Source: Bacillota bacterium (GTDB lineage Bacteria > Bacillota > Clostridia > RUG12999). Taken from it: 32,617 nt of DNA. Below, piece by piece: positions 17,728 through 26,586 of this stretch. How positions within the stretch are numbered: the stretch's first letter is position 1; every line of letters starts with the position of its first letter. The stretch covers positions 1 to 32,617 of the forward strand of contig JAUZPZ010000006.1 in NCBI GenBank assembly GCA_030705675.1, in the 5' to 3' direction. The translations under genes and the position numbers were made by a program. Below the pieces are notes generated by a model, which was not told the origin of the DNA, searched no databases, and saw nothing but the letters and a program-made list of their open reading frames with translations.

Positions 17728-18573
17728 TCATTCCGGCAGTTCCAGAGTTATTGTTCCTATTTTACATTCACGGAATTCATTGAGCACCATGTTTGCTCCG
17801 CGAAAATAGTTATATTCGCCCTTTCCCTGCAAAAATCCACGTTTATCGCAAATTTCTTCCAATATTTCATAGCCTTTTTTATCTTTAATATCTGCAATTT
17901 TATATCTCTCGCACAAATTTTCCGAATAATTGTCGCGCAAATATTCAAGCAATATACATGCAAGTTCTTCCACGTCTATAATTTCGTCCTTTATCGCTCC
18001 TGTAAAAGCCAGACGTAAAGCTATTTTCTCATTATCAAATTTCGGCCAAAGTACCCCCGGCATATCCAACAATTCCACGCCGTCCTTCATTCTTATCCAC
18101 TGCTGTGACTTTGTGATTCCGGGGCGATCCCCCGTTTTTGTCCCCGCCCGTCCTGCAATTTTATTTATAAATGAAGACTTTCCCACATTTGGAATACCGC
18201 ACACCATTATTTTTACACTGCGGTTTATTCCGCGCTTTTTGTCTCTTTCAATTTTTTCTGCCAGCACTTTTTTTGCAATTGTGTTCAGCTTTTCAAGTCC
18301 TTTTCCGTTAATGCTGTTTACCCCAATAACAGAAATACCCCGTTTCTCAAAATACTCAACCCACTTACGTGTTGCTTTTTCATCCGCCATATCTACTTTA
18401 TTCAGAATCAAAACTCTCGGTTTTTCCCCTATTATTTTATCAATTTCAGGGTTACGCGACGAAAGAGGCAATCTGGCATCAACAAGCTCTGCCACAACAT
18501 CTACTATTTTCATACTCTCGGACATAAGGCGTCTGGTCTTCGCCATATGTCCCGGAAACCATTGCAATTCCAT
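17728..18573 (-). CDS. rbgA: Ribosome biogenesis GTPase RbgA/YlqF
   Basis: MELQWFPGHMAKTRRLM...; circularly permuted G motifs NKVD, GIPNVGKSS, DMPGVLWPK; RBS AAAAGGAGC before the ATG at 18573. Confidence 0.95.
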   Translation of the reverse strand: MELQWFPGHMAKTRRLMSESMKIVDVVAELVDARLPLSSRNPEIDKIIGEKPRVLILNKVDMADEKATRKWVEYFEKRGISVIGVNSINGKGLEKLNTIAKKVLAEKIERDKKRGINRSVKIMVCGIPNVGKSSFINKIAGRAGTKTGDRPGITKSQQWIRMKDGVELLDMPGVLWPKFDNEKIALRLAFTGAIKDEIIDVEELACILLEYLRDNYSENLCERYKIADIKDKKGYEILEEICDKRGFLQGKGEYNYFRGANMVLNEFRECKIGTITLELPE

Positions 18574-18642
18574 ATTTGTGGCTCCTTTTCCATAACTTTT
18601 AAAAATAAAGGGGTGTTTATTATACACCCCTCGTCAATACTG

Positions 18643-19359
18643 TTATCGTTCTATATCTTTGAAACTCGTTCCAATCTTATTTACAGGCCATACTCTTACA
18701 ACGGCTTTACCCAATATATCGTTTATAGGAACCACTCCAACAGCGTCATAACGGCTGTCATAGCTGTTATTTCTGTTGTCTCCCATTACAAATACGCAAT
18801 TTTTTGGAACAACTTCAGATGATTTTCCCGTTTTGCTGAAATCACCAAACCTGTCAGGCTCTATCGTAGCCATAACATAAGGTTCGTCTAAGGTCTTTCC
18901 GTCCACTATTACAAGACCTTTCTTATAATCAAAACTTACTGTTTGCCCTTCAGTTGCAATTATGCGTTTTACATACGGAGTCTCAGGACTGTTAACAGGT
19001 CTGAATATAATTACATCACCATATTTAAGCGAGTCATTGCTGAGTCTTGACACTACCATGCGTTCAGCATTATGAAGCGTAGGTTCCATCGACTGTCCGT
19101 CAACATAAACCATTGTAAATACAAAGGTGCGCAAAAACATAGCCACAACAAAAGCCACAACAAGAGCCTGAACCCATTCAAAAATCTCCGTACCCACAGA
19201 ACTTCCTTCTTTCGGCTCTTCCTTTTTATTTTCCGCTGCAAGACCTGTAGTTTCCGCTGTAGACACAGTATCCTCATTGGACACCGTGATGTCTTCCTCG
19301 GATATATTATTTTCGGGAATATTATTTCCGTCTTCGGGAACTTTGTTTTCTTCTTCCAT
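18643..19359 (-). CDS. lepB: Signal peptidase I
   Basis: One N-terminal TM; 'VDGQSMEPTLHNAERMVVSRL', 'YVKRIIATEGQTV', 'FVMGDNRNNSYDSRYDAVGVV'. Confidence 0.96.
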   Translation of the reverse strand: MEEENKVPEDGNNIPENNISEEDITVSNEDTVSTAETTGLAAENKKEEPKEGSSVGTEIFEWVQALVVAFVVAMFLRTFVFTMVYVDGQSMEPTLHNAERMVVSRLSNDSLKYGDVIIFRPVNSPETPYVKRIIATEGQTVSFDYKKGLVIVDGKTLDEPYVMATIEPDRFGDFSKTGKSSEVVPKNCVFVMGDNRNNSYDSRYDAVGVVPINDILGKAVVRVWPVNKIGTSFKDIER

Positions 19360-19394
19360 ATTAATTTCCTTTCATAATCTATCAAGAAAATAAA

Positions 19395-19423
19395 AGAGGA
19401 CGCCGCGATACGGCACCCCCTCA
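19395..19423 (-). terminator. Possible attenuating terminator between rplS and lepB
   Basis: Minus: GAGGGGGTGCCGTATCGCGGCGTCCTCTTTTATTTTC. Confidence 0.45.
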
Positions 19424-19459
19424 AACGCTGTTTCAGAGCAGGCCGCTCTCAAACCATTT

Positions 19460-19810
19460 TTATCGACCAAGCTTTTCTTTAACTTTAGCAGCCTTACCGA
19501 CTCTGTCACGCAGATAATACAAACGGGCACGTCTTACCTTACCTGCTCTTATAACTTCAACAGCCGCTACATTCGGTGAATGAATAGGGAAAGTTTTTTC
19601 AACGCCGCATCCATGCGCCATACGTCTAACAGTGAAAGTTTCTGAGATGCCGCCATTTTTTTTGCGGATAACCGTACCTTCAAACATCTGTATTCTTTCT
19701 CTTGAACCCTCAACGATTTTGTTGTGTACTCTTACTGTATCACCAATTTCAAAAGCAGGAATTTCTTTTTTCATCTGCTCCTGACCGATTGCCCTTACGA
19801 TTTCAAGCAT
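19460..19810 (-). CDS. rplS: 50S ribosomal protein L19
   Basis: [61 protein letters not shown]. Confidence 0.98.
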   Translation of the reverse strand: MLEIVRAIGQEQMKKEIPAFEIGDTVRVHNKIVEGSRERIQMFEGTVIRKKNGGISETFTVRRMAHGCGVEKTFPIHSPNVAAVEVIRAGKVRRARLYYLRDRVGKAAKVKEKLGR

Positions 19811-19888
19811 ATTTTTCTCTCCTTATTTCATAGGCATTCGTGCAACAAAACCATGGTCGCAGAGGACTACCCGTAATTACATTTCCAT

Positions 19889-19917
19889 ATTATATCACAA
19901 ATTATCTTCATTGTCAA
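19889..19917 (-). promoter_or_regulatory. Consensus promoter of the rplS operon
   Basis: TTGACA (19912-19917), 17-nt spacer, TATAAT (19889-19894) on the minus strand. Confidence 0.8.
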
Positions 19918-19992
19918 GTACTTTTACGCTCAAAAATACATTTTTTTCAGCAGTCGATTTTGTGCAAAAATATCATGTGTAAGCTGTAAAAA

Positions 19993-20010
19993 GTAGCGGT
20001 ATACCGCTAC
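19993..20010 (-). terminator. Terminator downstream of the acyltransferase
   Basis: Perfect 18-bp palindrome GTAGCGGTATACCGCTAC followed by TTTTTA on the minus strand. Confidence 0.6.
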
Positions 20011-20176
20011 TATAGAAATCCCCCGGATTAGTATTTATATTACATTCTCTAAATAAATGAATAGGCTTTCAAATATAATTCATATATAAATCTTACAATT
20101 TTATAATCCTCATAACGATATATTGCACCTTTTATTTTTCACTTATATTCTGGCGCATTTGCGCTATTTTTAATCT

Positions 20177-20692
20177 TTATACAGTCTTTTTAGGTCTATA
20201 TCCTATAATTTTACTGTCCGGCGGAAAATCGCCTTTGACCACTGTACCAGCACCCACTACGCTATTGTCGCCAATTTTCGTATTCCGCAAAATTACGGCA
20301 TTTGCTCCTACCCATACGTTATTTCCGATTATTATAGGTCCGGTCAAAAATTCGGAGTCCTTATTTTTATAGTTATGGTCATGGTCTACAATAACAACAT
20401 TATTTCCAAACTTACAGTTATTGCCTATCTCGATCCTATCTTTACATGTGACCGCTCCGTTTATATTAAAAAAGCAATAATCCCCTATTTTTAACTGACC
20501 GGCATTCACCCCTATGTAAAGTCCGTTACTATTATAGTTTTGCCTGCCCAAGACTACCGTACCGCCATTTTTCACTTTTAAATTAATTCCCCAAAATTTT
20601 TGAATCATACTTCCGGAGATTTTACCCGGGTATCTTAATTTTAAAAAAAGCATTCTAATAAAATTTATACCATAAAGAAAAATTTTATGCAT
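20177..20692 (-). CDS. Hexapeptide-repeat acyltransferase (WbbJ/CatB-like)
   Basis: Left-handed beta-helix repeats 'IGDYCFFNINGAVTCKDRIEIGNNCKFGNNVVIVDHDHNY...IIIGNNVWVGANAVILRNTKIGDNSVVGAGTVV'; RBS before the ATG at 20692. Confidence 0.9.
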   Translation of the reverse strand: MHKIFLYGINFIRMLFLKLRYPGKISGSMIQKFWGINLKVKNGGTVVLGRQNYNSNGLYIGVNAGQLKIGDYCFFNINGAVTCKDRIEIGNNCKFGNNVVIVDHDHNYKNKDSEFLTGPIIIGNNVWVGANAVILRNTKIGDNSVVGAGTVVKGDFPPDSKIIGYRPKKTV

Positions 20693-20787
20693 AAATATCC
20701 CTTCCAAACCTCTAATATTAATTCCTTATTATTTATTTTATAGCATTTTTGTATTTTTGTCAATGAAAAAAGCTTTTTTTATAGGTA

Positions 20788-20817
20788 AAAACCGACAAAA
20801 TTTTATTCTGTCGGCTT
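20788..20817 (-). terminator. Terminator overlapping the 3' end of the TepA-like gene
   Basis: Minus: AAGCCGACAGAATAAAATTTTGTCGGTTTTT. Confidence 0.6.
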
Positions 20818-21504
20818 TTGATTGTCTGCATTTTTTATTTCATAAAGTTTATTTATAGCGTCGCAAATAGTGCCGACGCTGTCAATAATTCCTTCTTTAA
20901 CGGCTTCGTCGCCGCTTAAAATTGTCCCCACATCGGTTGCTATCATTTTGGTATTCATCATAAGCTCTTTTAATCTGTCATTGCTTATTTTGCTGTTACG
21001 GACAATAAATTCGTTTATTCTGTCCTGCATTTTTTCAAGCATACAAAATGTCTGGGGCGAACTTATTACCGTACCGCTTAGCCTCACAGGATGCAAAGTC
21101 ATTGTTGCGGTAGGTGTTATAAAAGAATATTTTGAAGACACGGCAAGTGGTATTCCTATACTGTGCCCCCCGCCGATAACCAGAGAAACCGTAGGTTTTT
21201 TTATACCCGATATCATTTCGGCGATTGCAAGTCCCGCTTCCACATCTCCTCCCATTGTGTTAAGCATTATAATCACACCGTCTATCGAATCATCTTCCTG
21301 TATATTTACAAGCAGCGGTAAAAGGTGTTCATATTTTGTAGTTTTATTTTCAGGCGGCAAAACATTGTGTCCTTCAATTTGTCCTATAATTGTCAGACAG
21401 AAAAACTTTCCCCGGCTCCCGTTTATTAATGCCATCCCGTAGTCATGGACATTTTCGTTCTTTTCTTCTTTATTTACATTTTTCTCATCGCTCATTATTT
21501 GCAC
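20803..21504 (-). CDS. ClpP-like protease, TepA/YmfB-type
   Basis: 'DGVIIMLNTMGGDVEAGLAIAEMI', 'GGGHSIGIPLAVSSKYSFITPTATMTLHPVRLSG', 'PQTFCMLEKMQDRINEFI'. Confidence 0.88.
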   Translation of the reverse strand: MQIMSDEKNVNKEEKNENVHDYGMALINGSRGKFFCLTIIGQIEGHNVLPPENKTTKYEHLLPLLVNIQEDDSIDGVIIMLNTMGGDVEAGLAIAEMISGIKKPTVSLVIGGGHSIGIPLAVSSKYSFITPTATMTLHPVRLSGTVISSPQTFCMLEKMQDRINEFIVRNSKISNDRLKELMMNTKMIATDVGTILSGDEAVKEGIIDSVGTICDAINKLYEIKNADNQKPTE

Positions 21505-21541
21505 CTCCGTTGTTATTAAGCTTATTATTGCACTTTAGTAC

Positions 21542-21570
21542 TTGATTATACACTATTTTTATGTTATACT
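21542..21570 (+). promoter_or_regulatory. Promoter upstream of aroE
   Basis: TTGATT, 17-nt spacer, TATACT. Confidence 0.6.
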
Positions 21571-21606
21571 TAATCTTAAGAAAATTTTTACAAGGATTGA
21601 TTTTTT

Positions 21607-22449
21607 ATGCATAAACATTTTGCAGTGCTCGGATATCCAATAGGTCACAGTCTTTCCCCTGCTTTGCATAATGAAATATTTGATATGAAGGGGCTTGATT
21701 GTTCATATGAGGCATTGCTTATGCCTTCTGAAAACCTGGCGGAAGAATTTTTTATGCTTTCAAAAAAATACGCAGGTTTCAATCTGACAATTCCTCTGAA
21801 AGAAAAGGTTATACCCCTTCTCGATAAAATAGACCCGTTCGCGAAAACTCTTGGCAGTGTCAACACTGTAAAATGCACAGAAAACGGTACAATAGGGTAT
21901 TCTACTGATATGGCGGGTTTTATGCGTTCTATGGACGCAAACGGGATAAACTTAACAAAAAAGAAAGTGCTTATTATCGGCGGTGGCGGCGTTGCACGCG
22001 TAATTGCCTTTGCCTGCGCTGAAAATCTTTGTGATATAACAATAGCTTTGCGTAATACGTCAAAATCGGCGCCTCTTTTGAAGGAAATCAAAACCCGCTT
22101 TGGCATAAATGCGGCAGTTGTTCCTATTGATGACATATCGGGAAGTTTTGATTTGCTTCTTCAATGTACTCCCGTGGGTATGTTTCCCCACCCCGATTTT
22201 TGCCCTGTTTCGGACAAGGTAATAGGTAATTGCAAAGTAGTATTTGACACTATATACAACCCTTTTGAAACGCTTATTATAAAAAAAGCCGCACAGCTTG
22301 GCGTAAAGACGGTAAACGGACTTGAAATGTTGGTTTACCAGGGTCTTGTTTCTCAGGAAATATGGCTGGGTCTTGAGTTTTCGAAAGCTGAAACAGACCA
22401 TCTTATTGCACTTTTGTCTAAAAAATTAATTTCGGAGGCACGCAAATGA
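21607..22449 (+). CDS. aroE: Shikimate dehydrogenase
   Basis: 'FAVLGYPIGHSLSPALHNEIF', 'NLTIPLKEKVIPLLD', 'IGGGGVARVIAFA', 'NGLEMLVYQG'. Confidence 0.96.
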   Translation: MHKHFAVLGYPIGHSLSPALHNEIFDMKGLDCSYEALLMPSENLAEEFFMLSKKYAGFNLTIPLKEKVIPLLDKIDPFAKTLGSVNTVKCTENGTIGYSTDMAGFMRSMDANGINLTKKKVLIIGGGGVARVIAFACAENLCDITIALRNTSKSAPLLKEIKTRFGINAAVVPIDDISGSFDLLLQCTPVGMFPHPDFCPVSDKVIGNCKVVFDTIYNPFETLIIKKAAQLGVKTVNGLEMLVYQGLVSQEIWLGLEFSKAETDHLIALLSKKLISEARK

Positions 22450-22958
22450 AAAATATTTCACTGATAGGTTTTATGGCGTGCGGAAAAAGTACAATAGGGC
22501 GCGTTCTTGCCCACGAAATGAAATATTCTTTTGTTGACATTGATAAGAAAATCGAAAAACGACAAAAAATGAAAATCTCAAAAATATTTGATACGCACGG
22601 CGAGGAGTATTTCCGCAAAGTCGAGACAGAAACTCTTGAAAAATATCTTCTTAAAGAAAAAACCGTTATTTCTACGGGCGGAGGAATTGTGCTCAACCCG
22701 AAAAATGTCGATATTCTTTATGAAAATTCCTTTGTCGTCTTTTTAGACGTACCTTTTGATATACTGGCGGAACGCGCCGCGGCAAATAATCAACGGCCTC
22801 TTTTCCGCGAAAGGGAAGCGGCCTACAAGTTATGGAGTGAACGGTATCCCATATACCGAAGCGCCGCCCATTTCATTATTAACGAGAATGAGGACATCAT
22901 ACTTAAAACCGTACACCGTATAATGGCAGAATATTATAATTATATGAAAAATCTTTGA
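22446..22958 (+). CDS. aroK: Shikimate kinase
   Basis: 'ISLIGFMACGKSTIGRVLA', 'FVDIDKKIE', 'VISTGGGIVLNPKN', 'RPLF'; overlaps aroE by 4 nt (ATGA). Confidence 0.95.
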   Translation: MKNISLIGFMACGKSTIGRVLAHEMKYSFVDIDKKIEKRQKMKISKIFDTHGEEYFRKVETETLEKYLLKEKTVISTGGGIVLNPKNVDILYENSFVVFLDVPFDILAERAAANNQRPLFREREAAYKLWSERYPIYRSAAHFIINENEDIILKTVHRIMAEYYNYMKNL

Positions 22959-22974
22959 CGGCGGGGGTCTTAAA

Positions 22975-25038
22975 ATGAACGGTGAAAACGAATACCTTTT
23001 AAAAGACATAACCTATGTAAAGGGCGTGGGCGAAGCAAAAGCAAAGCTGCTTGCCCGGCTCGGAATTTTCACCCTTTATGATATGCTCTGGTTTTTTCCC
23101 CGGTATGTCGAAGACAGAACTGAAATAAAACCCGTTTCCTCCCTTAAAGACGGCGAAACCGCTTGTATTTGCGCCGAAATTTATTCCGATGCGCAAGTAA
23201 TACGCGTTCGTTCCAATATGACGATATACTCTGTAATTGTAAAAGACGGTATGGATATTGCTACCATGATGTGGTTTAATAATAAATATATTAAAACTGC
23301 TTTCAAGCTTGGTGAAAAATACAACTTTTACGGCAAGGTTTCCAAAAAATTCGGGAAAATCCAAATGACCGCCCCAACCTATGAGGCATCAGAAAATAAT
23401 TTGCATACCGGACGTGTAGTGCCGGTATATTCACTTACGGAAAATTTACCTCAGAAAACAATTCGTATGGTGGCGAAAAACTGTGTTGACATGACGAAAG
23501 GCTGCATACATGAATATCTGCCCGATTATGTCAGAAAAGAATACAATCTATGCGAAATAAACTGGGCAATTTCCTCAATACATTTTCCCGAAACTGCGGG
23601 TGATTACGAATCCGCAAGACGAAGACTTGCCTTTGAAGAACTGCTTTTTATGCAATTGGGGCTGCTCCATCTGCGCCGGGCAAAAAAAAAGTACGGCGCG
23701 CCTGTGATAGATGGCTCGGCATATGCTGAGGAATTTATGAAAAAGGTCCCGTTTGAATTTACAAACGCGCAAAAAAAGGTATGCGATGAAATCCTGCACG
23801 ATATAAAATCCGGCATTGCCATGAGCAGGCTTATACAGGGAGATGTAGGTTCGGGTAAAACTATTGTGGCATTCTTTGCAATGCATTGCTGTGTTCGAAA
23901 TGGCAGGCAAGCCGCTCTTATGGCTCCCACCGAAGTACTTGCGCGCCAACATTATACCGCGTCACTTAGTTTTTTTGATGAAAAAGAAGTCGCTTTACTT
24001 ACCGGAAGCACCACCCCTTCTGAAAAGAAAAAAATACTTGAGCAGATAAAAGCCGGCAATATAAAAGTTATTATAGGCACTCATGCTTTATTGGAAGACA
24101 ATGTGGAGTTTTCAAACCTTTCGCTTATTATAACCGATGAACAGCATCGTTTTGGTGTAAATCAGCGGGCCTGCCTTGCAAAAAAAGGCAATACTCCGCA
24201 CGTGTTGGTAATGTCCGCCACTCCTATTCCGCGGACTTTGGCACTAATTTTATACGGAGATTTAAATATTTCGGTAATTGACGAATTGCCGCCCGGCCGC
24301 AAAACTGTGGATACTTTTGCCGTAAACGAGGATATGCGGGCTCGTATAGAAAAATTTACAGATAACGAAATAAGCAAAGGCAGGCAAGTATTTGTGGTAT
24401 GTCCGCTTGTCGAAAATTCGGAGAAGGTTGACTTGCAATCTGCCGTAAATCTTTACGAGCGTCTGCGTGATAAAGTGTTTTCAAACAGAAGAGTGGCTCT
24501 TTTGCACGGAAAAATGAAACCTTCCGTAAAAAACGCCGTAATGAAGGATTTTGCGGATGGAAAAACCGATATACTTGTTTCCACCACCGTAATTGAAGTG
24601 GGAATAAATGTACCAAACGCTTCTCTTATGATTATAGAAGATGCCCAGCGTTTCGGTCTGTCCACTCTTCATCAGTTGCGCGGAAGGGTAGGGCGCGGAA
24701 GCGACAAGGCTTACTGTATAATGATAGCCGATGCCGTAACCGACATCACAAAGCAGCGCCTTAATGTAATGTGCAGTACAAACGATGGTTTTGTAATAGC
24801 AAACAAGGATTTGGAGCTGCGCGGCCCCGGTGATTTTTTGGGAGTGCGCCAGCATGGTTTACCGGATCTGAAAATTGCAAACCTTGCAACGGACGGAGTT
24901 TTATTAAAAGAAGCAAATATCTGCGCGAAAAAAATACTTGAAAAGGACCCCTCTTTATTGCAAAAAGAACATTTAGGGATTAAAAGGAAAATAAACGATA
25001 TGTTCAAAGAAGGGGCAAAAGCCGGCATAATCAGCTGA
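22975..25038 (+). CDS. recG: ATP-dependent DNA helicase RecG
   Basis: 'GDVGSGKT', 'DEQHRFGV', 'SATPIPRTLAL', 'QLRGRVGRG', wedge domain 'VEDRTEIKPVSSLKDGE'. Confidence 0.97.
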   Translation: MNGENEYLLKDITYVKGVGEAKAKLLARLGIFTLYDMLWFFPRYVEDRTEIKPVSSLKDGETACICAEIYSDAQVIRVRSNMTIYSVIVKDGMDIATMMWFNNKYIKTAFKLGEKYNFYGKVSKKFGKIQMTAPTYEASENNLHTGRVVPVYSLTENLPQKTIRMVAKNCVDMTKGCIHEYLPDYVRKEYNLCEINWAISSIHFPETAGDYESARRRLAFEELLFMQLGLLHLRRAKKKYGAPVIDGSAYAEEFMKKVPFEFTNAQKKVCDEILHDIKSGIAMSRLIQGDVGSGKTIVAFFAMHCCVRNGRQAALMAPTEVLARQHYTASLSFFDEKEVALLTGSTTPSEKKKILEQIKAGNIKVIIGTHALLEDNVEFSNLSLIITDEQHRFGVNQRACLAKKGNTPHVLVMSATPIPRTLALILYGDLNISVIDELPPGRKTVDTFAVNEDMRARIEKFTDNEISKGRQVFVVCPLVENSEKVDLQSAVNLYERLRDKVFSNRRVALLHGKMKPSVKNAVMKDFADGKTDILVSTTVIEVGINVPNASLMIIEDAQRFGLSTLHQLRGRVGRGSDKAYCIMIADAVTDITKQRLNVMCSTNDGFVIANKDLELRGPGDFLGVRQHGLPDLKIANLATDGVLLKEANICAKKILEKDPSLLQKEHLGIKRKINDMFKEGAKAGIIS

Positions 25039-25050
25039 GGAGGAATTAAA

Positions 25051-25539
25051 ATGGAAAGACGGGACAAAACAAATTATTATCTTGATATCGCTGAAACGGT
25101 ATTGGAACGCGGCACTTGCATGAGACGAAATTACGGCGCCATTATCGTGAAAAACGATGAAATTATTTCAACCGGTTATTCCGGAGCACCGCGGGGACGT
25201 AAAAATTGCAGTGAGCTTGGGTTTTGCTTACGCGAAAAACTGGGCATTCCACGCGGTGAAAGGTATGAAAAGTGCCGCTCCGTACACGCGGAAGCAAACG
25301 CAATTATAAGCGCTTCGCGGCGCGATATGATAGGCGCAACCATTTACCTTGTGGGCAGAGATATACCGTCCGGGGAACTTGTTGAAAATGCAAATTCATG
25401 CTCTATGTGTAAACGGCTTGTAATAAATTCGGGAATTGACCGGGTAATAGTAAGAGATACTCCCGATACATATAGAGCGATAAAAGTTCAGGATTGGATT
25501 GACAATGACGAATCACTCGGAAGTGATTTCGGATATTAA
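25051..25539 (+). CDS. dCMP/cytidine deaminase family protein (ComEB-like)
   Basis: 'RRNYGAIIVKNDEIISTGYSGAPRGRKNC', 'SVHAEANAIISASR', 'CSMCKRLVINSGI'. Confidence 0.92.
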   Translation: MERRDKTNYYLDIAETVLERGTCMRRNYGAIIVKNDEIISTGYSGAPRGRKNCSELGFCLREKLGIPRGERYEKCRSVHAEANAIISASRRDMIGATIYLVGRDIPSGELVENANSCSMCKRLVINSGIDRVIVRDTPDTYRAIKVQDWIDNDESLGSDFGY

Positions 25540-25594
25540 GTATCTTATATGTTTAAAAATAGTCAGTCACATGGCGGCGGTGTTTGCTATTGTA

Positions 25595-25636
25595 AAAGGG
25601 ACTGTATCACAATTAACTTTGTGGTGCAGTCCCTTT
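25595..25636. terminator. Bidirectional terminator between convergent genes
   Basis: AAAGGGACTGTATCAC...GTGGTGCAGTCCCTTT. Confidence 0.85.
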
Positions 25637-25662
25637 GTTTTTATTTGGTAAACCTTTTAGTT

Positions 25663-26508
25663 TTATATTCCGGCAGCTTGAAGTATAAGACCTGATATAA
25701 CTCCTATTGCATAGAGCATAAACAGAATAACGAAGTTTTGTTTCATCCTCTTGTTTAATTGAAACAAAACTATAAGTCCCACTCCCGCTCCGGCGCACAA
25801 GCCGCCAGTCAACGCGCCGAAAGTTATACCGCCGATAGTATAAAGCTTGGTAAGCGCAACAGACGCCGCACAGTTTGGAATAATCCCTATAACAGGTGTT
25901 ATAAAAGGCTGAAGCCACTCATGTTTTGTAATAAATTCAAAAACCCCTCCGGCATACTTCAAAAGAAATCCGAGTGCAATTGAAATTATAAATATGAATA
26001 CAAATATCTTTATAGAATGAATTACCGCCGATTTCAGTATGCCTTCGCCGCACGGCTCACAATTGCCATGATAATGGCGATGCTCGTGACTTTCTTCGTC
26101 GCATGGCTTGCCCGCGGGCGCTCTGCGCAGCATAATATCAATTAAAATTCCCGCCACCACCGCAATCACAAGCTTTACAATTATGAGAAGAAGCATATCC
26201 TTAAAACGCTTAGGATCTGCAAGAAGTATGGGAACAGCCTCATCCGATGTAGAAATGAAAACTGCCATAAGGGTACCTATTGTTATTGCTTTTTGTGAAT
26301 ACAATTCAGACGCAATAACAGAAAAACCGCACTGAGGAATGCATCCGAACAGTCCCCCGAAAAAAGGACCCGCTTTTTCCGATTTCATAAAAAAGTGATG
26401 TACCCAATTGTTATTTTTATGTTCAAGATATTCAATTAAAAGATATATCAAAAACAATACCGGTAAAAGCTTCAGCGAATCAATCAGCGCGTCAAGTAAA
26501 ATATCCAT
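25663..26508 (-). CDS. Putative 10TM heavy-metal/manganese exporter-like permease with His-rich loop
   Basis: Two homologous halves, each with 'GxxPxCGxS/CAAS' ('FGCIPQCGFSVIASELY', 'GIIPNCAASVALTKLY'); central DEESHEHRHYHGNCEPCGEG loop. Confidence 0.8.
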   Translation of the reverse strand: MDILLDALIDSLKLLPVLFLIYLLIEYLEHKNNNWVHHFFMKSEKAGPFFGGLFGCIPQCGFSVIASELYSQKAITIGTLMAVFISTSDEAVPILLADPKRFKDMLLLIIVKLVIAVVAGILIDIMLRRAPAGKPCDEESHEHRHYHGNCEPCGEGILKSAVIHSIKIFVFIFIISIALGFLLKYAGGVFEFITKHEWLQPFITPVIGIIPNCAASVALTKLYTIGGITFGALTGGLCAGAGVGLIVLFQLNKRMKQNFVILFMLYAIGVISGLILQAAGI

Positions 26509-26526
26509 AAATACTCCTAAAAAAAA

Positions 26527-26574
26527 TTATTGACATATGTTTATTTTACCACAAACCGCCACATATGTCAATAA
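26527..26574 (-). promoter_or_regulatory. Promoter embedded in a perfect inverted repeat (operator candidate)
   Basis: TTATTGACATATGT-N20-ACATATGTCAATAA; minus-strand TTGACA, 17-nt spacer, TAAAAT lies inside. Confidence 0.75.
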
Positions 26575-26586
26575 CCGAAACAAATA

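Noticed and set aside
17930-18595. 221-aa plus-strand ORF opposite rbgA
   Set aside because: Shadow ORF, low-complexity Ser/Phe/Ile-rich translation of a conserved gene's complement.
22060-25067. Multiple minus-strand ORFs opposite aroE, aroK and recG
   Set aside because: Antisense to clearly conserved coding genes; no RBS or recognisable domains.
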